In this document: one piece after another, positions 25,970-34,256 of the stretch
Position numbering within the stretch: position 1 is the first letter of the stretch
Layout of the letters: each line of letters begins with the position of its first letter
NCBI GenBank assembly: GCA_016934295.1
Contig: JAFGTD010000123.1
Span: 1 to 43,862 of the forward strand
DNA length: 43,862 nt
Origin: Acidobacteriota bacterium
GTDB lineage: Bacteria; Acidobacteriota; UBA6911
Reading direction: 5' to 3'
Notes under the pieces: model-generated
Database searches by the model: none
Told to the model about the DNA's origin: nothing
Seen by the model: only the letters and a program-made list of their open reading frames with translations
Program-made: the position numbers and the translations under genes

Positions 25970-26848
25970 TCAATATACTTCGTCGTAATAGAGGCGTTTT
26001 CCTGAATAGTGGATTAGAGTATCGGCGAATGCGCGGATTGGGGTTCCTTTTTCAGGAGACCAGCGCGTAACCACGTGGCATTTGCCGTTCTTAACACCTT
26101 CTATAGTCCAGGTGGCTCCGTCAAGCCCAATGATACCGGCATCGATTTTAAAGGGCTGCTCCCAGAACAGTTCCTGTGCCTCTTTGGAAATATTATCTAA
26201 CATATTCTGATGAAGCTCAGCCGGCGTGCCATTCTGGCTCCATCTTTTTCTCAAGTCTATTTCCGCTACCTCTGATAGAGAACCGAATTTACTGTAGTCT
26301 TCCCCTTCCAATTCTTTGATTATTACGGAGGCTGTATCGGTGTCGTATTTCAGATGTATTAAAACAGGCTGATGAAAACTGCGAAGATAAAGAAAACGGT
26401 AACTCTCATACTCTTGACTAATGACAGTGTTCGAGCAGAAGTGCGGTTCTTTGAGAGTATCAAGCGCAGAAGCAAATGAATCCAGATCGTCCCTGCGAGG
26501 CTTCATATATTTTATAACGAAGTTCTTATCATCAGCAGGGACGAGTGCAATATCCAGAGTTGCCTGCTGATCGTTCTCGACATTAATATTTTCACGTGCC
26601 CAGGGAACAAAACCGTAATGCAACACAATAACCGTATATACGCCAGGTTCAATATTAGTAAAAGAAAAATTGCCATCTCCAGCAGTTTCAACTTTTGATA
26701 CTGAAGAGATCGATTCAGATAAGAGTAGTATTGTCGCTTTCTTGACAGGTTGATCGCTTTGATCAACCACAGAGCCGTTGATTGTGGCGGTGTTTCCGCT
26801 AAAGGGCAATGCCAGAATCATGAAAAGAAGGGAGCGGTAGAGAAGCAT
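25970..26848 (-). CDS. Secreted protein with carboxypeptidase regulatory-like domain
   Basis: This 292-residue protein has a Sec signal peptide (LLYRSLLFMILALPFSGNTA). A CarboxypepD_reg-like/SdrD-B-type beta-sandwich follows at about 24-105 (INGSVVDQSDQPVKKATILL...GDGNFSFTNIEPGVYTVIVLHYGFVPW), a domain that usually aids surface or periplasmic protein folding and binding. The rest (about 110-292) is unfamiliar, with two WSQNG/WSPEKG segments and only one cysteine (HFCSN). The ATG is preceded by GGGAGGACAAT, a good ribosome site. It is the only minus-strand gene within the redox block, is visibly more AT-rich than its neighbours and is bracketed by inverted copies of one repeat. This suggests a later insertion. 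Function unknown. Confidence 0.75.
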   Translation of the reverse strand: MLLYRSLLFMILALPFSGNTATINGSVVDQSDQPVKKATILLLSESISSVSKVETAGDGNFSFTNIEPGVYTVIVLHYGFVPWARENINVENDQQATLDIALVPADDKNFVIKYMKPRRDDLDSFASALDTLKEPHFCSNTVISQEYESYRFLYLRSFHQPVLIHLKYDTDTASVIIKELEGEDYSKFGSLSEVAEIDLRKRWSQNGTPAELHQNMLDNISKEAQELFWEQPFKIDAGIIGLDGATWTIEGVKNGKCHVVTRWSPEKGTPIRAFADTLIHYSGKRLYYDEVY

Positions 26849-26968
26849 ATTGTCCTCCCTATAGTGCTGTCAGGTTTATCGCACTATGATTTCAAACTTT
26901 GAAATTATTTTATCATTATTCTACAGGAAAGCAGAGAATGAAAACAAAATCCTAAACAAGCAACGATT

Positions 26969-27052
26969 TCCGATTGTATTCGCCATTCATCCGTCAAGTT
27001 CCCTCATTCCTGGATGAGGGATTTTAACGTTAGCACGTTAGCACGTTAGCAC
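26969..27052. repeat. Right inverted copy bracketing the 25970-26848 gene
   Basis: It contains CGCCATTCATCCGTCAAG, a short CTCATTCCTGGATGAG hairpin, and three GTTAGCAC units (AACGTTAGCACGTTAGCACG). Read on the minus strand it parallels the left copy at 25848-25930. Confidence 0.78.
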
Positions 27053-27155
27053 ACGCAGTTTATTCCTTGGGTATTTCTACCAATAAAAACTTGCATGAAA
27101 TTGCCTACGCGACATTGGGTGTTTCAGTATATTGTTTTGCCGATCGATTTCAGGC

Positions 27156-27383
27156 TTAATTGGAAATCGTGGCGTGGATGATTCTGAGTATTTGAACATC
27201 TTCGGGATTGTATCGGACTAAGAGACGACCCCGGTAATGTTCGAATTTCAGCAAATCATCTGCGCCCGCCGTGAAGGTCCATTCGTCTCTTTCAGGCCGA
27301 ATGGAGTAACTGCAACGATGTACGCAAAAGGGGGTTGGTTCTAAATACCGGCCCCCGGTTAATGGCGGATAGGATTCATTCAT
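27156..27383 (-). CDS. Doubtful short ORF, possible gene remnant
   Basis: A 75-residue ORF with no clear ribosome site. The end, HYRGRLLVRYNPEDVQILRI, looks like a real beta-hairpin segment and loosely recalls the RVRYDPED type of C-terminal motif in Mu-family transposases. The rest is unlike anything I know. It may be the tail of a degraded gene. Confidence 0.25.
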   Translation of the reverse strand: MNESYPPLTGGRYLEPTPFCVHRCSYSIRPERDEWTFTAGADDLLKFEHYRGRLLVRYNPEDVQILRIIHATISN

Positions 27384-27473
27384 CAGGCATAATTAAATTC
27401 CGCTTTTCGGCTGATCCCGTTATGGGACAGTTCCCGCCATAACATTCCCACTAAAAGACTGCAAGATGAAAGC

Positions 27474-27506
27474 GCTTCGGCCCTCGCGGCCGAAGCCTTA
27501 TCTTTT
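27474..27506 (+). terminator. Possible terminator hairpin
   Basis: Perfect 9-base stem GCTTCGGCC / GGCCGAAGC with loop CTCGC, then CTTATCTTTTTA. The T-tract is interrupted and no complete gene lies upstream on this strand, so it may be a relic. Confidence 0.4.
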
Positions 27507-27533
27507 TATAAGGCAACCTAATAGCAAGGCGTT

Positions 27534-27740
27534 TTGCTCATTTCTTTGCCGACAACTGCCGATATGCGTTCTCTGGAAGGGAAATTGGAAGCCGGCTATG
27601 GCCTGTATTCGCATGACGTTTTACTCCGGCCGGCTTATACCCTGCATTCACGGTTGTCTGCGCCTGTTGGCAATAAACATCAGGGCGCGGACGAAACCCG
27701 GATCCTGTCTGATGAAAAATCTTATCTTTATCAAAATTAA
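27534..27740 (+). pseudogene. Possible remnant ORF
   Basis: A 68-residue frame starting at TTG without a good ribosome site. The stretch LEGKLEAGYGLYSHDVLLRP has protein-like composition, unlike the other frames here. No family is recognised. It could be the end of a decayed gene; confidence is low. Confidence 0.2.
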
Positions 27741-27857
27741 GGGCTGAAAAGGCGGCAAATGCGTGAACGCAACATTTCTTTATTTTTGGGAATATATATG
27801 TTGCGGCCCCCGAATTGTAAGCGTAGATTATGGGGCATTGTAATCTGGAGGATTTGA

Positions 27858-28106
27858 ATGAGCGAATCCAAGAAATCCAATGGACCGCGTGGAAAAGTGA
27901 CCATTAATTCAGAGCTGTGCAAGGGATGTGGATTCTGCATAGAATTCTGTCCGGCCGATGTTCTTGATTTTTCGAATACATTCAACGCCAAGGGATATCA
28001 TCCGCCGAGAGCGGCAAGGCCTGAAAACTGCACGGGATGCGACCTGTGCGGGATTTATTGTCCTGACTTTGCAATTTTCGGAGTATTGATAAAAGCTGTC
28101 GCTTGA
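27858..28106 (+). CDS. korD: 2-oxoacid:ferredoxin oxidoreductase delta (ferredoxin) subunit
   Basis: This 82-residue protein carries two [4Fe-4S] clusters: CKGCGFCIEFCP (C21, C24, C27, C31) and CTGCDLCGIYCP (C58, C61, C64, C68). It is the delta subunit of the four-part KorDABC type of 2-oxoacid:ferredoxin oxidoreductase. There it relays electrons from the TPP centre to soluble ferredoxin. GGAGG precedes the ATG by about 7 bases. Its stop overlaps the region coding the ribosome site of korA, so expression is coupled. Kor (2-oxoglutarate) and Vor/Ior types share this layout, so the substrate choice is inferred from the similarity of the alpha and beta subunits. Confidence 0.9.
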   Translation: MSESKKSNGPRGKVTINSELCKGCGFCIEFCPADVLDFSNTFNAKGYHPPRAARPENCTGCDLCGIYCPDFAIFGVLIKAVA

Positions 28107-28117
28107 AAGGAGGCTCA

Positions 28118-29275
28118 TTGAAAGCCGATCCCAAGGGAGTCATGACGGGAGCTCACTTCCTGGACGGAGATCATGCCTGCTGCGAAGGAGCCCTTTCCGC
28201 AGGGTGCCGTTTCGTCGCGGGATATCCCATAACGCCGTCGACAGAAGTTGTAGAGAGAATCGCCGCCCGTTTTCCGATGGTCGGGGGAATTTTCATTCAG
28301 ATGGAGGACGAAATCGCTTCCTCCATTGCGATTCAGGGTGCCGTCTGGGCGGGGGCAAAGGCCATGACCGTTACATCCGGTCCCGGATTCTCCCTGATGA
28401 TGGAACATATAGGGTTGGCCGTGATGCTGGAAACACCGTGTGTTTTTGTGAACGTGCAGCGCGGCGGCCCTTCTACCGGTCTCCCGACATTGCCGGGCCA
28501 GGCGGATATGATGCAGGCGCGATGGGGCAGTCACGGAGATTATGAAATTATAGCGCTTTGCCCCAATTCGCCGCAGGAATGCTATGACCTGACCATCAAG
28601 GCTTTCAATCTGGCCGAAACCTACCGGGTGCCCGTGATGCTGATGATGGACGAATGCGTCGGTCACATGACGGAAAAGGTCGTTATACCTGACGCCGGAG
28701 AAATCGACATCGTCGAACGGCGGTTCACCACGGCAAAGCGCGGCGAATACCTCCCGTATGAAACATATGGAGACTGGGTGCCGCCCATGGTTAAGTCGGG
28801 CGACGGCCATTATTTCCACATGACCGGCTTGACGCATGACGAGAGGGGGTACCCTGTCATGAATGCGGAAGCCCAGGAAAAATGCGTGCACCGGATCGTA
28901 AACAAGATAAAGGAAAACGCAGATGACATTATTCTCCTGAGGGAAGCGGATACCGAGGACGCGGATGTGGTGGTTGTTTCCTACGGAATTACCTCCAGGG
29001 TCGCCCTCAAGGCCATTTCCATGGCCCAGGCGGAAGGGATCAAGGTGGGGCATCTTCGTCTGATTACGGCATGGCCTTTCCCCGAAACGCGTATCCGCCA
29101 GCTGGCCGATCAGGGAAAGGCATTGGTTATGCCGGAACTCAATTACGGTCAGATGTATCTGGAACTGCAGCGTGTTGTGGAAGGCAGAACACGGTCGCAC
29201 CTGGTTCCTCATGGAGGAGGCACCGTGCACGATCCGGAGGTGATCTTCCGTAAAATAAAAGAAGCCGTTCAATGA
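28118..29275 (+). CDS. korA: 2-oxoacid:ferredoxin oxidoreductase alpha subunit
   Basis: The roughly 385-residue alpha subunit holds the pyrimidine-binding and transketolase C-terminal-like domains. The opening block HFLDGDHACCEGALSAGCRFVAGYPITPSTE is typical of KorA. GGPSTGLPTLPGQADMMQARWGSHGDYE is the family's central signature. A C-terminal domain (VVVSYGITSRVALKA...LRLITAWPFPE) completes it. I use TTG 28118, four bases after a strong AAAGGAGG; ATG 28142 (MTGAHFLDG) behind AAGGGAG is a close alternative. The ORF start at 28103 is inside the preceding stop and ribosome site. It forms an operon with korD before it and korB after it. The reaction is oxidative decarboxylation of a 2-oxoacid (likely 2-oxoglutarate) to acyl-CoA with reduced ferredoxin, or its reversal. 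Confidence 0.92.
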   Translation: MKADPKGVMTGAHFLDGDHACCEGALSAGCRFVAGYPITPSTEVVERIAARFPMVGGIFIQMEDEIASSIAIQGAVWAGAKAMTVTSGPGFSLMMEHIGLAVMLETPCVFVNVQRGGPSTGLPTLPGQADMMQARWGSHGDYEIIALCPNSPQECYDLTIKAFNLAETYRVPVMLMMDECVGHMTEKVVIPDAGEIDIVERRFTTAKRGEYLPYETYGDWVPPMVKSGDGHYFHMTGLTHDERGYPVMNAEAQEKCVHRIVNKIKENADDIILLREADTEDADVVVVSYGITSRVALKAISMAQAEGIKVGHLRLITAWPFPETRIRQLADQGKALVMPELNYGQMYLELQRVVEGRTRSHLVPHGGGTVHDPEVIFRKIKEAVQ

Positions 29276-29298
29276 AAGCGGGACAAGGAGAGAGAATA

Positions 29299-30150
29299 GT
29301 GGAGCCAACGAATCCGGTTGTGGATTACCTCAGGATGGATCGCATCCCCCATATCTGGTGCCCAGGTTGCGGGCTGGGCACGGTGGTGAACTGTTTCGTT
29401 CGGGCGATCCATAGTTGCGGCATTGAGCGGGATCTGATCAGCGTTGTGTCGGGAATCGGCTGTACCGGCAGGATGGCCGGATATTTGAGGCTGGACAGCT
29501 TTCATACCACTCATGGACGCCCGATACCGTTTGCGACCGGGCTCAAGCTGGCCAATCCGAAATTGAAAGTGATTGTATGCAGCGGAGACGGCGATCTTTT
29601 CTCGATAGGGGGCAATCATTTCATTCACGCCGCCCGGAGAAATACGGACATGACGGTCATCTGCGTCAACAACTTTACTTACGGAATGACGGGAGGGCAG
29701 GTGACGCCTACCACCCCGATTGAAGCGGTGGCGTCCACCACCCCCTACGGGAATTCCGAAGAACCGTTCAACCTGCCGCACCTGGCGGAGTCCGCCGGCG
29801 CCGTTTACGTGGCGCGCTGGACGACATTTCATGTCCGGCAGGCGATTAAGGCAATGAAAGAAGCCGTCCAGAAATCGGGATTCAGTTTTGTCGAAATTAT
29901 CAGCCCCTGCCCGACCCTGTACGGAAGAAGAAACAAGCTGGGAGACGGGCTGGAAATGATGCGGGCCTTCAAGGAAAAAAGCAAGGTCAAGAACGGCGCG
30001 GATACGCGCGAGGTCGGCCTGGACTTCAAGGGCGATATCATTTGCGGAAAATTCATCAACCGCGAACGAACCACTTTTCTTGAGAGATATAACACGAGAA
30101 TGGCGGCCAGATTGGGCGCTGCCTACAAACCGTACGAGGGTGTACTATGA
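29299..30150 (+). CDS. korB: 2-oxoacid:ferredoxin oxidoreductase beta (TPP-binding) subunit
   Basis: The 283-residue beta subunit that binds thiamine diphosphate and a [4Fe-4S] cluster. The cluster/active-site start IPHIWCPGCGLGTVVNCFVR and the TPP motif GDGDLFSIGGNHFIHAARRN are present. So are GIGCTGRMAGYLRLDSFHTTHGR and NNFTYGMTGGQVTPTTP, which are characteristic of Kor-type beta subunits. I prefer GTG 29299 (VEPTNPVVDYL), eight bases after AAGGAG. The ATG at 29272, overlapping the korA stop in an ATGA, is possible but has no ribosome site. The korC start overlaps its end, so all four genes are translated as one unit. Confidence 0.93.
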   Translation: MEPTNPVVDYLRMDRIPHIWCPGCGLGTVVNCFVRAIHSCGIERDLISVVSGIGCTGRMAGYLRLDSFHTTHGRPIPFATGLKLANPKLKVIVCSGDGDLFSIGGNHFIHAARRNTDMTVICVNNFTYGMTGGQVTPTTPIEAVASTTPYGNSEEPFNLPHLAESAGAVYVARWTTFHVRQAIKAMKEAVQKSGFSFVEIISPCPTLYGRRNKLGDGLEMMRAFKEKSKVKNGADTREVGLDFKGDIICGKFINRERTTFLERYNTRMAARLGAAYKPYEGVL

Positions 30151-30689
30151 GCGCGACCGAGATCAAGTTCAGCGGATTCGGCGGTCAGGGCGTCATACTT
30201 GCCGGAATAATCTTCGGGCGCGCCGCCAGCATTTACGACAATAAATTTGCGACGCTGACCCAGAGTTTCGGTCCGGAAGCCCGCGGCAGCGCCTGCAGCG
30301 CCCAGCTGATTGTTTCCGACGACCGGGTGCTGTACCCCTATGTGACAAAGCCGGAGATACTGATGGCCATGTCCCAGGAGGCCTTCAATAAGTTTCTGCC
30401 GGAGACGACGGATGACGCCACCGTGATTATCGAAGAGGAACTTGTTAAGCCCCAGGGGCTGAAGCCCGGAATGAAGGTATACGGCATCCCGGCGACGCGG
30501 ATAGCTGAAGAATTGGGTCGCAAGATGATCCTGAACATCGTCATGGTGGGATTTTTTACCTCGGTGACCGGGCTTATCGATTATGAAGCCGTCCGGGAAG
30601 CCGTCAAGGCTTCCGTACCGCAGGGGACGGAAGTTATGAACCTTAAAGCCTTCGATCGCGGATACCAGTACGGGGAAAACCTCAAATAA
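30147..30689 (+). CDS. korC: 2-oxoacid:ferredoxin oxidoreductase gamma subunit
   Basis: This 180-residue gamma subunit (POR/KOR catalytic gamma domain) contacts the CoA-binding region of the complex. The family opening EIKFSGFGGQGVILAGIIFGRAA and the block TLTQSFGPEARGSACSAQLIVS are intact, as is VYGIPATRIAEELGRKMILNIVMVG. The ATG overlaps the korB stop (ATGA), which indicates translational coupling. It is the last gene of the korDABC operon. It is followed immediately by an AACGTT-family inverted repeat that probably also ends transcription. Confidence 0.93.
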   Translation: MSATEIKFSGFGGQGVILAGIIFGRAASIYDNKFATLTQSFGPEARGSACSAQLIVSDDRVLYPYVTKPEILMAMSQEAFNKFLPETTDDATVIIEEELVKPQGLKPGMKVYGIPATRIAEELGRKMILNIVMVGFFTSVTGLIDYEAVREAVKASVPQGTEVMNLKAFDRGYQYGENLK

Positions 30690-30690
30690 A

Positions 30691-30915
30691 GCCGTTGCAG
30701 GTTGAACGTTACACGTTGCACGTTAAAAGAAAACTGCGTTGTTGAACGTTCGAACGTTGAACTTCAAACCTCAAACTTTAAACGTTGAACATGTGAACGG
30801 GCGAACGTGATAAACCTTCGCCGCTGGAATGCGGGACTTTGACTGATAGGGATTTTAACGTTTAACGACGCTTTTTGTTTTTAACCTTCAACGTGTAACA
30901 TTCAACCTGCAACGG
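30691..30915. repeat. AACGTT-family inverted-repeat element, copy C
   Basis: The left arm GCCGTTGCAGGTTGAACGTT... (from 30691) is complementary with few mismatches to the right arm ending ...AACCTGCAACGG (30915). The interior repeats GTTGAACGTTCGAACGTTGAAC. It fills the gap between the convergent korC and addA-like genes, one base after the korC stop and next to the T-run and stop of the helicase gene. Confidence 0.88.
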
Positions 30916-30920
30916 TTTTT

Positions 30921-33900
30921 TTATTCGACTTCGCGCCAGGCGTTCAAGAGCGGGAAATAGAGGGCCGTGCGTATCGGCCGGTTCTCCATTAACCTGAAAA
31001 TCAATCGATATCTCATCAATTGCTCACGGTAGCGAGCGCACTCATTGTCTAAGAAATCTTCAATTCCGGCACCTTCGTGTAAACTGGATTTATAGTCGAT
31101 GATCCATCGCACATTCTGATCGTCAACAAAGGTTCGATCAATTCTTGCGCTGACTATCCGGCCTTCCAGGACTCCACAAATTGAATATTCACAGGCTGAA
31201 TTACCATGTGTCCCGAGAAGCCACTTTCCACGTTCATCCTTTATTGCATGCGATGTTGCGGCCGCAACACGATCAACGGCTTTCTGCAATTCGCCTGCAG
31301 GTACGCCCAGGGATGCAAGTGCGGATAAATAGGCCCGTCTATTTTTTTGAATCTTGTCCTCATTCCACCGGGAGATCCCATCGTCTGCTATGTGCCTGAG
31401 CACCTGGTGTATGACAGTTCCTATATGCCTTAGAGTGTCGCCGACCCAGTGAAAACTCACAGCGCTTTCCTCGGCGTCACCCTTTATGGATCTCTCAGCG
31501 CCTTCAACGCTTGCGGGCAAATCAGGAAAATTCCAATCCGGTAACAGTCGATGCAGCACCTGGGGGACATGTTCTTTTTCGGTTGGCTTATACTCAAAGG
31601 ATGGCTGCCACGCATTAAGCGCCTCTTGAAATTCCGGCCCGGCAACCGCCCACATGCACCTCAAAAGGGAGCCGGAGGCCGGATCTTTTAATTCCAGATC
31701 TTCATCTTTAATGCGATACCGAGTGTGACCCAGGAGGTGCAGCTCTGATTTGGCCCTTGTTGAGGCAACATACAACAGCCGTCCCGTTTCGTGTTCGGAT
31801 TTGAAGGAATCCAGACGTTTCAGGTAATCATATGTTTTATCGCCGTCAGCGCCGGTCGCGGAAACAGGAGCGAGCAGCAGATCCGTTTCTTCATTGAGAC
31901 GGGGCTGCTCCAGCCACCGTAAAAGACGTAATTCCTCTTTCATTGGTTGACGACCCAAACCGGGCACGATCACAGCGTCGAACTCCAGACCCTTGGCTTT
32001 GTGGATGGACATTATCTGTAAAGAGTCGTCCGCCTCGGAATCGGGCCGGGCGTAAAGATCCCGGATGCGCTGCTCGAACGCGGGCAGATCGAGCAAACCC
32101 CCGTCCTCCATTTCCTCGAGAAGATTAAAGAAGACAGCGGCATTCTCTATTTCGGTGACCGTTTCCGTACACGCAGGTCCCCCGAGAGCAAGCCACACGC
32201 TCTCGACCCAGAGGCGCAACGAAACGGGCCTTTTCTCTAAAGCGGTTTCAAGAACCGGGCGGATACGGGCAAGCCTCCTGCAGCCGGCGGCATCAAGCAT
32301 TTGGATTCTGGATTCGTCTCTCACGAGGTCCCAGATTGCCGATTCAGGATCGTCTCCGGCGAGGATGTGTAATTCTTCCAGAGTCATCCCGCACCAGGGC
32401 GCCCGCAGGATGGCAAGCCAGGCTATACGGTCGGCCGGGTGCAGCAGCGCACGCGTCAACGCAGTAAGATCGCGGATGACGGGAACCTCGGCCAGAGGAT
32501 CAATGTCGACAGCCCGGAATCTCAGATTCGCCTTACGCAAAGCGGGAAGTATTGAGGTCAAATGAGTGCGGGCCCGAACGAGAATCGCGACTTTTTGCCC
32601 TTTTCCCAGGGCGGAACGGACGATTTCCACCACCCGGGCGGCTTCCGATTCGTCATCGCGACCAAGGAATGGATGAAAAGTGACCGCAGGATCCGCCCCC
32701 GGGCCGTGAATCGAATCTGAAGGACAAAAAGGTATTGCACCGGTCGTAATATTCTCCCCCTCCGGCATTACTCTGGTGAATGAATCGTTCACCCAATCGA
32801 CGATCCCTTTATCCGATCTGAAATTCGCGGAAAGACGGATCGACTCCATAACGATGCCGCCCATGCCTTCACGGCAGGTTTTTGGGAAAAGGCCGACTTC
32901 CGCTTCACGAAAGCGGTATATGGACTGCATCGGATCGCCCACGGCAAAAATCGTTCGCCCGTTGCCGCTTTTCCATCTGGAGGTAAGCGCTTCCAGGAAG
33001 GAATACTGACTGATCGAGGTGTCCTGAAACTCATCAACCAGAATGTGTTCGATCCGGCGATCAATGCCGGGGTCGGAACCGGAAGATTTCTTGGAATCAT
33101 CAAGGGATCGCCGAGCAGAAATGGAGACTTCAACGAAATCCGCCGCATTCCGTGCCCGGAAAACGTCTCTCAGCTTCTCCACTGCCACCGGCAGGAGGTT
33201 CACCATCGATTCCAGGATTTTCCACTGGGTTTCGGAAAACTGCCGATCGGGAAGATATCGAAGTTCATCCAGAGAAATTCTCAAGGCTTCATTGCCCGCC
33301 AGATCCGCAATCAACTGCTTACAGCGCTGCTTCAATGGTTTATCCGTAGTAGGGAAGCCGTTGTTTACCGTGAGAGACTTCCGCCATTGCCCTTCTTTTG
33401 TGAGGAGCGTATCCATGATACCCAACCAGGCGTCGAGGCGGTCCGAATCGGGGAGCTCCGTTTGGTCGATGCACGCCCTGGCCAACCCCTCCTTGTTGTC
33501 CTTTGCAAGGTTGGACCCTGCGGCAGCGGTTACGGAGACAATCTCGACGGCTGCATCTTCCGGAATGGCTTCTCGAATATCTGCAACCGCATCCCGTACA
33601 ACGTTGCGCAAAGAACGCTCCAGTGCAGCCCTGTTGTTTTCCAGGTCGGCCGAAGCAATGTGGCGAAGCCACTGATCCCGCCTGGCCAACATGCCCACTA
33701 TCAAATTTTCCAAAACCTGGAAATTGTTGTCGACGTGCGAGAGCAGTGCCCCGACATCGGCCGACCGCGCGTCATCCTCAACCAGCTCGATAGTCGAGCG
33801 CGCCGCCTCCCGGTAGAGCTCCTCCGCGTCCTCGACAATATCAGGCGTTCCCCCCAGCCGGGAAAGCCACGGCATCCGGCGCACGACCGAGGCGCAGAGC

Positions 33901-34256
33901 GCGTCAATGGTTTGTATTCTAAGCCTCCCGGGATTTTTCAAAAGATCCCATTCCTGGATTTCGCTTCTTTCGCGAACCTTGCGGGCCAAATCCCACGTGC
34001 GGGCCTGGTGCGGCTCATCAGGACGTCGGCTATTTGAATTAATCAGGGCGGTCAGGACGCGGCGGCGCATTTCCCCCGCCGCCTTGCGGGTGAAAGTAAT
34101 CGCTATCACCGCCTCCGGATTGCTTGCGGTGCCCAGCAAAGTCAGATATCGCTGTATGAGCAGCTCTGTTTTTCCCGAACCGGCAGGAGACTGCACGATG
34201 AAAGACCTGGTTGGATCAAGAGCCCGGGCTCTCTGTTCAAGGTCGGGAATCTTCAT
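30921..34256 (-). CDS. AddA/RecB-like UvrD-family helicase-nuclease
   Basis: A 1111-residue superfamily 1A helicase with a C-terminal RecB-type nuclease. Walker A is SPAGSGKT (residues 23-30). Motif II is VDEFQDTSISQY near 403, and later motifs VGDPMQSIYRFREAEVGLF, SIHKAKGLEFDAVIVPGLG and LLYVASTRAKSELHLLG are all present. The C-terminal nuclease motif RIDRTF...WIIDYKSS near 1045-1056 is intact. The role is resection of double-strand DNA ends with its partner for recombination repair. Its ATG overlaps the stop of the upstream nuclease gene (ATGA), so the two are translated together. Length and pairing fit AddA, but the partner belongs to the TIGR03623-like branch, not the classical Bacillus AddB, so I give no gene symbol. 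Confidence 0.9.
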   Translation of the reverse strand: MKIPDLEQRARALDPTRSFIVQSPAGSGKTELLIQRYLTLLGTASNPEAVIAITFTRKAAGEMRRRVLTALINSNSRRPDEPHQARTWDLARKVRERSEIQEWDLLKNPGRLRIQTIDALCASVVRRMPWLSRLGGTPDIVEDAEELYREAARSTIELVEDDARSADVGALLSHVDNNFQVLENLIVGMLARRDQWLRHIASADLENNRAALERSLRNVVRDAVADIREAIPEDAAVEIVSVTAAAGSNLAKDNKEGLARACIDQTELPDSDRLDAWLGIMDTLLTKEGQWRKSLTVNNGFPTTDKPLKQRCKQLIADLAGNEALRISLDELRYLPDRQFSETQWKILESMVNLLPVAVEKLRDVFRARNAADFVEVSISARRSLDDSKKSSGSDPGIDRRIEHILVDEFQDTSISQYSFLEALTSRWKSGNGRTIFAVGDPMQSIYRFREAEVGLFPKTCREGMGGIVMESIRLSANFRSDKGIVDWVNDSFTRVMPEGENITTGAIPFCPSDSIHGPGADPAVTFHPFLGRDDESEAARVVEIVRSALGKGQKVAILVRARTHLTSILPALRKANLRFRAVDIDPLAEVPVIRDLTALTRALLHPADRIAWLAILRAPWCGMTLEELHILAGDDPESAIWDLVRDESRIQMLDAAGCRRLARIRPVLETALEKRPVSLRLWVESVWLALGGPACTETVTEIENAAVFFNLLEEMEDGGLLDLPAFEQRIRDLYARPDSEADDSLQIMSIHKAKGLEFDAVIVPGLGRQPMKEELRLLRWLEQPRLNEETDLLLAPVSATGADGDKTYDYLKRLDSFKSEHETGRLLYVASTRAKSELHLLGHTRYRIKDEDLELKDPASGSLLRCMWAVAGPEFQEALNAWQPSFEYKPTEKEHVPQVLHRLLPDWNFPDLPASVEGAERSIKGDAEESAVSFHWVGDTLRHIGTVIHQVLRHIADDGISRWNEDKIQKNRRAYLSALASLGVPAGELQKAVDRVAAATSHAIKDERGKWLLGTHGNSACEYSICGVLEGRIVSARIDRTFVDDQNVRWIIDYKSSLHEGAGIEDFLDNECARYREQLMRYRLIFRLMENRPIRTALYFPLLNAWREVE

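Larger units (their letters stand above)
27053..27857. other. Gene-poor 805-base interval with ORF scraps
   Basis: No complete gene is recognised. It holds two short ORFs listed separately and an IR near 27418-27441 (GTTATGGGACAGTTCCCGCC). It also has a perfect 9-base GC-rich stem GCTTCGGCC-CTCGC-GGCCGAAGC at 27474-27496, followed by CTTATCTTTTTA. The last 60 bases lead into the ferredoxin gene, with CTGGAGGATTTG as its ribosome site. It may be a decayed gene region. Confidence 0.5.

Noticed and set aside
27466-27747. 93-residue plus-strand ORF
   Set aside because: Cysteine- and arginine-rich composition typical of a chance frame, and it begins in a hairpin; another frame in the same place looks more protein-like.
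28115-29308. 397-residue minus-strand ORF
   Set aside because: Antisense of korA, which is certain from its signature blocks.
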